The notes beneath the pieces were generated by a model, which saw only the letters and a list, made by a program, of their open reading frames with translations, searched no databases and was not told the DNA's origin. 64,000 nt of DNA from Symbiodinium natans. Its lineage: Eukaryota > Sar > Dinophyceae > Suessiales > Symbiodiniaceae. Made by a program: the position numbers and the translations under genes. How positions within the stretch are numbered: position 1 is the first letter of the stretch; every line of letters begins with the position of its first letter. Positions 11,917 through 22,460 of the stretch are shown piece by piece. The DNA is taken from positions 860,542 to 924,541 of the forward strand of contig CAJNDS010002401.1 of NCBI GenBank assembly GCA_905221605.1, in the 5' to 3' direction.

Positions 11917-12372
11917 TCAGATTTTGCCGGGCCCCGCGTAGATCCAGGCAGATTTTGTCCATGGTGATTTCTCCAAAAACACAAAGGACAAAATCTGCCT
12001 GGATCTACGCATCACTTTTTTTGGTAAGAAACAGCGCCGCGTAGATCCGGGCAGATTTTGTCCATGGTGTTTTCTCAAAAAACACGAAGGACAAAATCTG
12101 CATGGATCTACGCGGCACTTTTTTTTGTAAGAAACAGCCCCGCATAGATCCAGGCAGATTTTGTCCATGGTGTTTTCTCAAAAAGCACGAAGGACAAAAT
12201 CTGCCTGGATCTACGCGGCACTTTGTTTTGTAAGAAACAGCCCCGCGTAGATCCAGGCAGATTTTGTCCATGGTGTTTTGTCAAAAAACACGAAGGACAA
12301 AATCTGCCTGGATCTACGCGGCACTTTTTTTGTAAGAAACAGCCCCGCGTAGATCCAGGCAGATTTTGTGCG
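11917..12372. repeat. 103-bp tandem palindromic repeat
   Basis: Four to five tandem units start with GTAGATCCAGGCAGATTTTG at about 11938, 12041, 12144, 12247 and 12349, a spacing of 102-103 bp. Each unit is an inverted repeat: GATCCAGGCAGATTTTGTCC against GGACAAAATCTGCCTGGATC around a TGGTGTTTTCTC-type centre. Opposite-strand ORFs repeat the same peptide and are not supported as genes. Confidence 0.88.
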
Positions 12373-12830
12373 TGGCAGCCCGATTTGGCCAAATTTTGCC
12401 CGGAGGCTGCCCGGCAAAATTTGGTCAAATCGAGCCGCGCATTTCTCATCGCAATCGAGCCGCGCATTTCTCATCGCATACGAAGAGCAGCCCGATTTGG
12501 CCAAAATTTGCCCGGAGGCTGCCCGGCAAAATTTGGCCAAATCGAGCCGCGCATTTCTCATCGCATACGAAGAGCAGCCCGATTTGGCCAAAATTTGCCC
12601 GGAGGCTGCCCGGCGAAATTTGGCCAAATCGAGCCACGCATTTCTCATCGCGTACGAAGAGCAGCCCGATTTGGCCAAATTTTGCCCGGAGGCTGCCCGG
12701 CATAATTTGGCCAAATCGAGCCGCGCATTTCTCATCGCATACGAAGAGCAGCCCGACTTGGCCAAATTTTGCCCGGAGGCTGCCCGGCAAAATTTGGCCA
12801 AATCGAGCCGTGCCTTTCTGCAGGCCCGAA
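12373..12830. repeat. 87-bp tandem palindromic repeat
   Basis: CAGCCCGATTTGG recurs at 12488, 12575, 12662 and 12749, exactly 87 bp apart, with a degenerate unit before. Each unit holds an inverted repeat (GATTTGGCCAAA...TTTGGCCAAATC) around GCCCGGAGGCTGCC, then a constant GCGCATTTCTCATCGC joint. It follows the 103-bp array directly and shares its plan of a stem of about 20 bp with a short spacer. Confidence 0.9.
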
Positions 12831-12914
12831 ATTATTTACATTACTTAAATTATTCAAATTTTATCTAAATTATTTCAATTAGTTGGGACTGGATTTTATC
12901 TAAATTATTTCAAT

Positions 12915-13065
12915 TAGTTGGGACTGAAATGAGTCACGGCTCCGTGCCCCGTCAACGAAAGCAGTGACTCATTTCAGGGCCTGAAATGAGTCACGGCTCC
13001 GTGCCCCCTCAACACACACAGTGACTCATCTCAGGGCCTGAAATGAGTCACGGCTCCGCCCCCCC
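12915..13065. repeat. Inverted repeats built on TGAGTCA/TGACTCA
   Basis: TGAAATGAGTCACGG occurs three times (about 12925, 12980, 13037), facing CAGTGACTCATTTCA or its variant twice (about 12961, 13018). The result is two adjacent foldback units of about 55 bp. TGAGTCA is also an AP-1/GCN4-type core, but with no gene nearby a repeat is the safer reading. Confidence 0.7.
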
Positions 13066-13947
13066 ACAAACTCTTTAAATTCCTTCAAATCCTTAAAATC
13101 TGGAAAAATCATTTTTCCTAGGTTTTAAAGTCCCTCTTCCTGGGAGACTGCAAATTTCAGACCCATTTCAAGGGCCTATCTCTTCTGTTCCTTTCCTTAC
13201 CCTTCTCCTTTTTTCATGGTTCATCCTTTTTGTCATTTTTGTTGTCCTTATTTCGAAAAGAAAAAGGGAAGGGAGAGATATGGGAGAGAGGATCGCTAAA
13301 GAAGAGTCCCATCTTCTCTGTGCCTTGTTTTGTCTTTCCTGCTCCTTTATTCATCTCTCTATTCTTGCCTTTGCTCTTCCTGTTAAAAATGCAACCCTGT
13401 CTATGTCTCCTCCTCCTTCTCTCTCCCTCCTCTTCAAAGACAAAAAACACAAGAAAAGGAAAAAAGCAAAGGGAATGGAGGCCCTTGGCCTTTCTTATCC
13501 TTTTTCAATGGTTGGGGGTTGGCTGCTTGCCCGTGGCCCCTCTCCATGCTTCAGCATATGCCTCCTCTCGCCTTATCTCCTCGGTTCTTTTCATTGTTCC
13601 CAAACGGAAAAAGAAAGCGAGTTCCTTTCATTTTCATTGTTCTTCCTTTGGGTTTTTGTTTCAAAGGGAAACGAACAAGAGAGAAGAAAGAGGAGAAAGA
13701 GAGGAAAGATGAAGACGAGTACCATCTTCTCTTTGCCATGGGCGATGGAACGATTGTGCCTGTGGATCGTTTTCTGCATCTTCAAGCGAGAAAAAGGACG
13801 CCCCCGAACAAAAGCACTCTCTCTCTGTCTGTATCCCTGTCGCTATCTTTCTTTCTTTCGTTCTTTCTTTATCTTGCTCTCTTTCCCTGTCCCTATCTCT
13901 ATCTCTCACTCATTCATTCCCAGTCTCACTCTCTCTCTCTCTCTATA

Positions 13948-13983
<36 letters not shown>

Positions 13984-16489
13984 TCTCTATGTGCGATGGA
14001 AGCAGGCGTCCTTTTTACGTTTTCTGTGTCTTCAAGCCAAAAAGAAAGACATCCCAAAAGATAACACTTAGGGGTGTCCCTTTTGCTCGTTTGAAGACAC
14101 AGAAAGCGATTAAAGGCACACCATTTTGGATTGGCAGCAAACCCAGCTGATGCTCATGATATATCACTCTATATATAGGGGCGATGGAACGGGTGTCCTT
14201 TTCATGCGTCTTCTGTGCTTCCTGTTTCTATTCCTTGCAGTACGCTTCCAGAAAAATGGCATCCTTGTGATCGCTCCTCTCACTTCCCTTTCCCTTCTCT
14301 CCATCTATTACCTTTTAACTGATTAAAAACAAGAAAGGAACTTGTATGATAAAGCAGGGGAAGGGTAAGCAGAGGGTGACTCCTTGCGCGTGGACCTTGC
14401 CGTACTTCATCATATCCCTCTTCTCGGCCTATCTCTTCTGTTCCTCTCCTTACCCTTCTCCTGTTTTCATAATTCCTTTTTGTTTTCCTTATTTCGAAAA
14501 GAACAAGGGAAGGGAGAGATAAGGGAGAGAGGATCGATAAAGAAGAGTCCCCCATCTTCTCTGTGCCTTGTTTTGTCTTTCCTACTCCTTTATTCATCTC
14601 TCTATTCTTGTCTTTGCTCTTCCTGTTAAAAATGCAACCCTGTCTATGTCTCCTCCTCCTTCTCTCTCCCTCTTCAAAGACAAAAAACACAAGAAAAGGA
14701 AAAAAACAAAGAGAATGGAGGCCCCTGGCCTTTCTTATCCTTTTTCAATGGTTGGGGGTTGGCTGCTTGCCCGTGGCCCCTCTCCATGCTTCAGCATATG
14801 CCTCCTCTCGTCTTATCTCCTCGGTTCTTTTGATTGTTCCCAAACGGAAAAAGAAAGCGAGTTCCTTTCATTTTCATTGTTCTTCCTTTGGGTTTTTGTT
14901 TCAAAGGGAAACGAACAAGAGAGAAGAAAGAGGAGAAGGATAGGAAAGATGAAGACGGGTACCATCTTCTCTTTGCCATGGGCGATGGAACGGCTGTCCC
15001 TTTGGATCGTTTTCTGCATCTTCAAGCGAGAAAAAAGGATGCCCCCGAACAGAAAACTCTCTCTCTCTCTGTCTGTATCCCTGTCGCTATCTTTCTTTCT
15101 TTCGTTCTTTCTTTATCTTGCTCTCTTTCCCTGTCCCTATCTCTATCTCTCACTCATTCATTCTCAGTCTCTCTCTATCTCTCTCTCTCTATGCGCGACG
15201 GAAGCAGGCGTCCTTTTTTACGTTTGCTGTGTCTTCAAGGCAAAAAGAAAGACATCCCAAAAGAAAGCACTTAGGGGTGTCCCTTTTGCTCGTTTGACAC
15301 ACAGAAAGCGATTAAAGGGACACCGTTTTGGATTGGCAGCAAACCCAGCTGATGCTCATGATGTCTCTCTCTATATATAGGGGCGATGGAACGGGTGTCC
15401 TTTTCAATCGTCTTCTGCATCTTCAAAGGAGAAAGAACGATACCCCCCAAGAAGGAAAAGAACATAAGAGACAGGGAGGGGGATTGAAGGGCTCCTCTCT
15501 TTACTTATTATTTCCCTTTCCTCTCTTCCTACCTGTTCTTGTTCTTATTCGCTTCAAAAAGCAAAATAAGGGAAAGGGGATTTCCTGAAGAGGAGGGATG
15601 ACACCTATCTGTGAAGAGCAAGAAAGGTTTTTTTCTCATTCAAAAGGGACAGGGGAGAGATGATAGATATAGAGGAATGCCATCTTCTTGCGCCTTGTTT
15701 TGTCCGTCCCTCCCCTTGCCTCTTGTCTCTTCTATTCCTTGCAGTACGCTTCCAGAACAAAGGCATCCTTGTGATCTCTACTCTCTCACTTCCCTTTCCC
15801 CTCTCTCCATCTATTACCTTTTAACTGATTAGAAAACAAGAAAGGAACTTGTATGATAAAGCAGGGGAAAGGTAAGCAGAGGGTGACTTCTTGCGCGTGG
15901 ACCTTGCCGTACTTCATCATATCCCTTTTTTTCGGCTTCCTTTCCTTACCCTTCTCCTTTGTTGTTCTCTTAATTCTTCCTTTTTGTTTTCCTTATTTCA
16001 AGAAGAAAAAGGGAAGGGAGAGATAAGGGAGAGAGGATCGATAAAGAAGAGTCCCATCTTCTCTGTGCCTTGTTTTGTCTTTCCTTATCCTTTATTCATC
16101 TCTCCTCCATTGTTGTCTTTGCTCTTCCCATTAAAAATGCGATCCTGTCTATTTCTCCTCCTCCTTCTCTCTCCGTCCTCTTCAACGACAAAAAGCACAA
16201 GGAAAACATAAGAGGGGAATGGAGGCCCTTGTCCTTTCTTATCCTTTTTCAATGGTTGGGAACGTGAGCGGGGTTAGCTGCTTGCCCGTGGCCCCTCTCC
16301 ATGCTTCAGCATATGCCTCCTCTCGCCTTATCTCCTCGGTTCTTTTGATTGTTCCCAAACGGAAAAAGAAAGCGAGTTCCTTTCATTTTCATTGTTCTTC
16401 CTTTGGGTTTTTGTTTCAAAGGGAAACGAACAAGAGAGAAGAAAGACAAGAAGGATAGGAAAGATGAAGACGAATACCATCTTCTCTTT

Positions 16490-17440
16490 GCCATGGGCAA
16501 AACCCGAGCCTTAGCTTCCAAATAAACCCTATTTGAGCCACCCACCCCCCCCCCCGGCCCTCCCCCCTCTCCTTTATAGGAAATGAAAACTGGACATGAA
16601 CGATGTCCTCTCTCTCTCCTACTGGCACATGAAAGTCCTCCTGTATTCGTTTTCAATGAAAGATCTGTCTCTCGAGGAAATGGAAGATCTCCTCTATCTC
16701 TTTCTAGTAAACACTTCTTCAAGTAGGAGAAAGGCTTTTTCATAAGGTGTAAATAAGGAGCTCTGTCATTCCCTTGGAGGACCCCTTTTCAGAAGAGGCA
16801 AGGGCATTCATTACCTACACAGAGATAAAAGAGCTTTCACATGACCTAGACACATGACTTTTGATTGAATTCTGTGGCTCATACTACAATAACAAAACAA
16901 AACGCATTGAACAGCAGCACAAGGCTATTGAAAACACCATTTTTTCAGAGAAAAAAGGAATTGAAGTTGATCAACTTAGTTTCGATTAGAGTTTGTGGTT
17001 CTGCAACAACAAAACAAAATGCATTGAGAAAAGAGAAATAGCGCAAGGTCTACGGAAAGAACAACTTATTCAACAAAGACAGCAAACATAAAGAAGCAAC
17101 CGAAACGAACGTTGTGCAATTTAGTTTCAGGTAGCTTCTGTGGGTTTTGTAAAAACAATACGGTATAGAAAAGCGCGTCGGTTAGACCCTTTCTCTTCAA
17201 AAACCTTCGGCTAAACCCTACACACCAAATTCGTCAAGTTCTGTGGTTAGACTCGGTTAGACCCTTTCTTTGTAGAAACCTTCCGTCCATTACCCTAGGC
17301 CCGAAATCTCGTCAATTCTGTGGTTACTGCCTTTCTCACAAAAAAAACACGGGTTGAACTGTTGAAGTTTACATATGTAATAGTTATAATAGCTTGCAAA
17401 GGTTTAAATGCTTCTGCTTTTGTAGAAAAGGCAGTGAGTC
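16490..17440. repeat. Direct duplicate A of a 0.95-kb segment
   Basis: This segment, from the TTCCAAATAAACCCTATTTG sequence to AAATGCTTCTGCTTTTGT, is repeated in the same orientation at about 21483-22460 with few differences (small insertions, and T/A changes at 17213 and near 22250). It contains no convincing ORF. The copies then diverge abruptly: copy A runs into a decayed 103-bp-type palindrome and copy B into unrelated sequence. Confidence 0.8.
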
Positions 17441-17449
17441 GGTCGCGCG

Positions 17450-17612
17450 AGATTTTTGCAGTCGCGTTTTCTCGTGATTTCTCCAAACAGAGGACGGACG
17501 TCTGGTGCGATCTACGTGCCTCCTTTTGTAAAAAGGCAGCGAGTAGATCACACCAGAGTGTGGCCATTGTGTTTTCTCGTGATTTCTCCGAATAGAAGAC
17601 GGACAAAATCTA
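17450..17612. repeat. Decayed relative of the 103-bp palindromic repeat
   Basis: Two half-units contain TTTTCTCGTGATTTCTCC followed by GGACGGAC or GACGGACAAAATCT, with GATCTACG/GTAGATCA between. They match the plan and words of the 11.9-12.4 kb array (GGTGATTTCTCC, GGACAAAATCT, GTAGATC), 5 kb away. Confidence 0.6.
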
Positions 17613-18892
17613 GTTAAACTTCCGTTGAATACCAAGAAGTGGAGGAGCTATATACAAGGTAGGGGAATTCCGAGTTTCTAGAGTCACTTCTCTGTCCTTT
17701 CCCATTAAAAGAAAAGGAACTTTCTCATGGCATAATCAGAGAAGAGTATCTCATTCCTTTGAGGTAGAGGCGTTCTCTTCGTTCCCGTTTAAGGAGGCAA
17801 AAGCTCTGTCACGCTCTCCCATTCCTTAGCCGGTTACAAGGTAAAGGGGCGTTTGGCTTTATGTCTTCATTCTTACTGGGTAAGGGAGGGGTTTGTCATG
17901 CTTCTTTCAGTGGGAAATACATTGCCTATGTTAACATGTTAACAGCTGGAGGAAATCTTAATGTTTTAAGTTAGACGGAGAAGGAGCTTTTTCATTTAGT
18001 AACTACCAGGAAGTAGAGGAGCTACAAAGCAGAGACCATGTAGAGGAATTCCGAGTTCTAGAATCGTTTCTCATTCCTTTCCCATTAATATAAGTGGAAA
18101 GGGAACTTTCTCGTGTCGCATTCCTTTATAAGAGGTAGAGGAGCTCTCTTCATTGCTGTTTAAAGAGGCAAAAGCTCTGTCACGCTCTCCCGTTCCTCTC
18201 TCCGATTACGAAGTACAGGGGCTTTTGGCTTTATGTCTTCGTTCGCTTTGTCATGCTCCTTTCCTATTGGGAAATAGATTGGTGCCTCTGTTAACTGTTA
18301 ACAGCTAGACGAACTCTTCATGGATCCCTATCCGATTAGGACTTACAGGGCATGAAGCGATAAAGGAGCTGTCTTTTTTCTTCCTGAGGACTGGAGGGGG
18401 TTTGTCATGCTTTGAGGGACTCTTCATGTCTTGTTAAACAGCGATGGCGCTCTTCATTTAATACCAAGAAGCAGAGTAGCTACAAGGTACAGACCAGGTA
18501 GAGGAATTCCGAGTTCCAGAATCGTTTCCCTTTCCTTTCCGATTGAAAGTGGAAACGAACTTTCTCATGCTCTATTCATCTCAGTCCGGTTGCCTTTTTT
18601 GCCAGCTAATGCCAAGATGTCGTAAGTAGAGGAGCTACAAGGTAGGGACCAGGTAGAGGAATTCCGAGCCGCAGAATCGCTTCTCTTTCTTTTCCAATTG
18701 AAAGTGGAAAAGGAACTTTCTCATTTCCTATTCAGATAAATAGTACCTCATTCCTTTAAGAGGCGGAGAAGCTTGCTTCATATCGCTTCTCTTTCCTTTC
18801 CTATGAAAGTGGAAACGGCACTTTCTCATTCTCGAAAAAAGTATCTCATTCCTTTAAGAGGCAACGGAGCCGCCCTGTTTCCTTTAAAACAA

Positions 18893-18956
18893 GGCGGTTC
18901 AACAGTACCAAATTTTCTTAGAGGTTGTCTTGAAAATTTGGTACTGTTGAACCGCC
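18893..18956. ncRNA. Perfect 25-bp stem hairpin (small-RNA precursor or foldback)
   Basis: The 25-nt arm at 18893-18917 (starts GGCGGTTCAACAG) is the exact reverse complement of 18932-18956 (ends CTGTTGAACCGCC), with a 14-nt loop. Perfect pairing amid mutated repeats implies recent origin or selection. It could be a hairpin small-RNA precursor or a small foldback transposon; the sequence alone cannot decide, so the ncRNA label is tentative. Confidence 0.4.
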
Positions 18957-19680
18957 CTGCTTTCTTCAAACACGGCAGCACGCCTCCAGAAAAATGGCCT
19001 CCTTGCTATCTCTCTCCTCTCTCACTTCCCTTTCCCTTCTCTCCTTCTAGTTTCTTTTAACCGATAAAACACAAGAACGGAACTTGCGTGATAAAGCAGT
19101 GGAAGGTAAACCGAGGGTGACTCCTTGCGCGTGGACCTTGCCGTACTTCATCATATCCCTCTTCTCGGCCTATCTCTTCTGCTCTTTTTTCTTACTGTTC
19201 TCCTGTTCATAATTCTTCCTGTTTAGTTGTTCTTATTTCGAAAAGAAAGAGGGAAGGGAGAGATAAGGGAGGGAGGAAAGATAAAGAAGAGCGCCATCTT
19301 CTCAGCGCCTTGTTTTGTCTCTCCCTCTTCTCTATTCATCTCTCTTCTATTCTTTTCTTTGCTATTCCATTGAAGTTGGGTTCCCTGTATCTCTCCTCTC
19401 TCCTTCTCTCTTCCTCCTCTTCTCCTGCTCCCCTCTAAACGGTTGCTCCTTACAGATAGGTGCCCTCCCTCCTCTTCAGGAAATATCCTTTCCCTTACTT
19501 TGCTTTTTTAAGCGAAGAAAACAACAGATAAGAAGAGAGGAAAGGGAATGACTAAGTAAAGAGAGGAGCCCTTCAATTTCCCTCCCTACATCTGATGTTA
19601 CTATTCTTTCTTGGGTGGTGCCCTTCTTTCTCCCTTGAAGATGCAGAAAACTATCAGGAAGGACACCCGTTCCATCGCCC

Positions 19681-19790
<110 letters not shown>

Positions 19791-20438
19791 ATCATGAGCA
19801 TCAGCTGGGTTTGCTGCCGATCCAAAATGGGCATCCCTTTTAATCGCCTTCTGTGTCTTCAAACGAGCAAAAGGGACACCCTGACTAAGTGTTTCCTTGT
19901 GGTGTCCCTTTTCCTCGCTTGAAGATGCAGAAAACGATCCAAAAAGACACCCGTTCCATCGCCCATATATGGGGAGAGAGAAAAATCATGAGCATCAGTT
20001 GGGCTTGCTGCCAACCCAAAACGGGCGTCCCTTTTAATCGCTTGCTGTGTCTTCAAACGAGCAAAAGGGACACCCTAAGTGCTTTCTTGTGGGGTCCCTT
20101 TTCCTCGCTTGAAGATGCAGAAAACGATCAAACAGGACACCCGTTCCATCGCCCATATATAGGGAGAGAGAGAGAGGGAGAAATCATGAGCATCAGCTGG
20201 GTTTGCTTACATGTTCATTAATTGTTCTTCCTTTTGTCTTTTCTTTCTAACGGACATGAACAAGAGAAGAGAAAAATAAGAAACAGAGGAAAGATGAAAA
20301 CGAGCACCGTCTTCTCTTTGCCTGATTTTTGCGCCTCCCTCGCCTGCCTTCATTTCTCTTCCATTCTTGTCATTGCTCTTCCCATTAGAGTTGCATTACT
20401 TTTGATCTCTCCTCTCTCCTTTCTCTCTCCTTTCTCTC

Positions 20439-20491
<53 letters not shown>

Positions 20492-21482
20492 GTTCTCCTT
20501 TAAATCTCAAAAACACACAAAAGGAAGCTTCTTTGCCTTTTTGAATGAAAAAAGAAAAGAAAAAAGAGATAGGGAAACAAATTGAAGAGCTCCACCTTTC
20601 CTCTCGTTCTATGTGTTGCTTCCTTGTCGTTTCAGAAAGCAAGCAAAATGAGGGCAAGGGGGCTTCCTGAAGAGGAGAGGGGGCACCTATCTGCGAAGAG
20701 CAAGAATAGTCTTGTCTTGTTTAATTATAGAGGGAAAAGGGAGAGACAAAGAAGGGAGAGATTACAGATAAAGAAGAGTGCCATCTCCTTTGTGCCTTGT
20801 TGCGTTCCTCCGTCTCCTTGTTTCTTGTCTCCTCTCTTCTGTTCAGTACCCTTCCAGAAAAATAAGTGGCCTCCTTGCTATCTCTCTCCCCTCTCACGTC
20901 CCTTTCCCTTCTCTCCTTCTAGTTTCTTTTAACTGATAAAACACAAGAAAGGAACTTGCATGATAAAGCAGTGGAAGGTAAGGCAGAGGGTGACTCCTTG
21001 CGCGTGGACCTTGCCGTACTTCATCATATCCCTCTTCTCGGCCTATCTCTTCTGCTCTTTTTTCTTACTGTTCTCCTTTGCATAATTCTTCCTGTTTAGT
21101 TGTTCTTATTTCGAAAAGAAAGAGGGAAGGGAGAGATAAGGGAGGGAGGAACGATAAAGAAGAGTGCCATCTTCTCAGCGCCTTGTTTTGTCTCTCCCTC
21201 TTCTCTATTCATCTCTCTTCTATTCTTTTCTTTGCTATTCCATTGAAGTTGGATTCCCTGTATCTCTCCTCTCTCCTTCTCTCTCCCTCCTCTTCTCCTG
21301 TTCCTCTCTAAATGACAAAAACACAAGAAAGGAAGAACAAGATGGGAATGGAAGCCCTTTTCCTGTCTTCTCCTGTTGCAATAAGAAGGAAAAGAGCACA
21401 GGAGATAAGGAAGGGAATTGAAGAGCTCCTCTAGCAACTTTCTCATGCCCTTTCCTTTCTATCTACCACACCACAACACGAC

Positions 21483-22460
21483 CCTCAGCTTCCAAATAAA
21501 CCCTATTTAAGCCGGCCACCCCCCCCCTCCCCCTCCCCCCTCTCCTTTATGGGAAATGAAAGCTGGACACGAACGATGTCCTCTATCTTTTAATGCAGCA
21601 GGAGAGAGCTCCTCTCTCTCTTAATGGGACATGAAAGTCCTCCTGTGTTTGTTTTCAATGAAAGATCTGTCTCTCGAGGAAATGGAAGATCTCCTCTATC
21701 TCTTTCTAGGAAACACTTCTTCAAGTAGGAGAAAGGCTTTTTCATAAGGTGTAAATCAGGAGCTCTGTCATTCCCCAAAAAAGAAGAAGGAGAGAGGGGA
21801 GCCCTTGGAGGACCCTTTTCAGAAGAGGCAAGGGCACTCATTACCTACACAGAGATAAAAGAGCTTTCAGATGACCTAGACACATGACTTTCGATTGAAT
21901 TCTGTGGCTCATACTACAATAACAAAACAAAATGCATTGAACAGCAGCACAAGGCTATGGAAACCACCATATTTTCAGAGAGAGAAAAAAAGGAATTGAA
22001 GTTGAGCAACTTAGTTTCGATTAGAGTTTGTTGTTCTGCAACAACAAAACAAAATGCATTGAGAAAAGAGAAATAGCGCAAGGTCTACGGAAAGAACAAC
22101 TTATTCAACAAAGACAGCAAACATAAAGAAGCAACCGAAACGAACGTTGTGCAATTTAGTTTCAGGTAGCTTCTGTGGGTTTTGTAAAAACAATACGGTA
22201 TAGAAAAGCGCGTCGGTTAGACCCTTTCTCTTCAAAAGCCTTCGGCTAAACCCTACACACCAAATTCGTCAAGTTCTGTGGTTAGACTCGGTTAGACCCT
22301 TTCTTTGTAGAAACCTTCCGTCCATTACCCTAAGCCCGAAATCTCGTCAATTCTGTGGTTACTGCCTTTCTCTCAAAAAAAACAAGGGTTGAACTGCTGA
22401 AGTTTAAATATGTAGTAGTTATAATAGCTTCCAAAGGTTTAAATGCTTCTGCTTTTGTGG
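21483..22460. repeat. Direct duplicate B of the 0.95-kb segment
   Basis: Second copy of the 16490-17440 segment. The two are about 5 kb apart and bracket other duplicated modules, so a larger block of about 5 kb probably duplicated and then rearranged. Confidence 0.8.

Noticed and set aside
11917-12868. CRISPR-like array (regular repeats of 87 and 103 bp)
   Set aside because: Units are repeated whole with no unique spacers, the context is eukaryotic, and there are no cas genes.
13230-15380. Serine/leucine-rich ORFs of 160-270 codons on the plus strand
   Set aside because: They follow CT-rich composition, shift frame between duplicated modules, and match no family.
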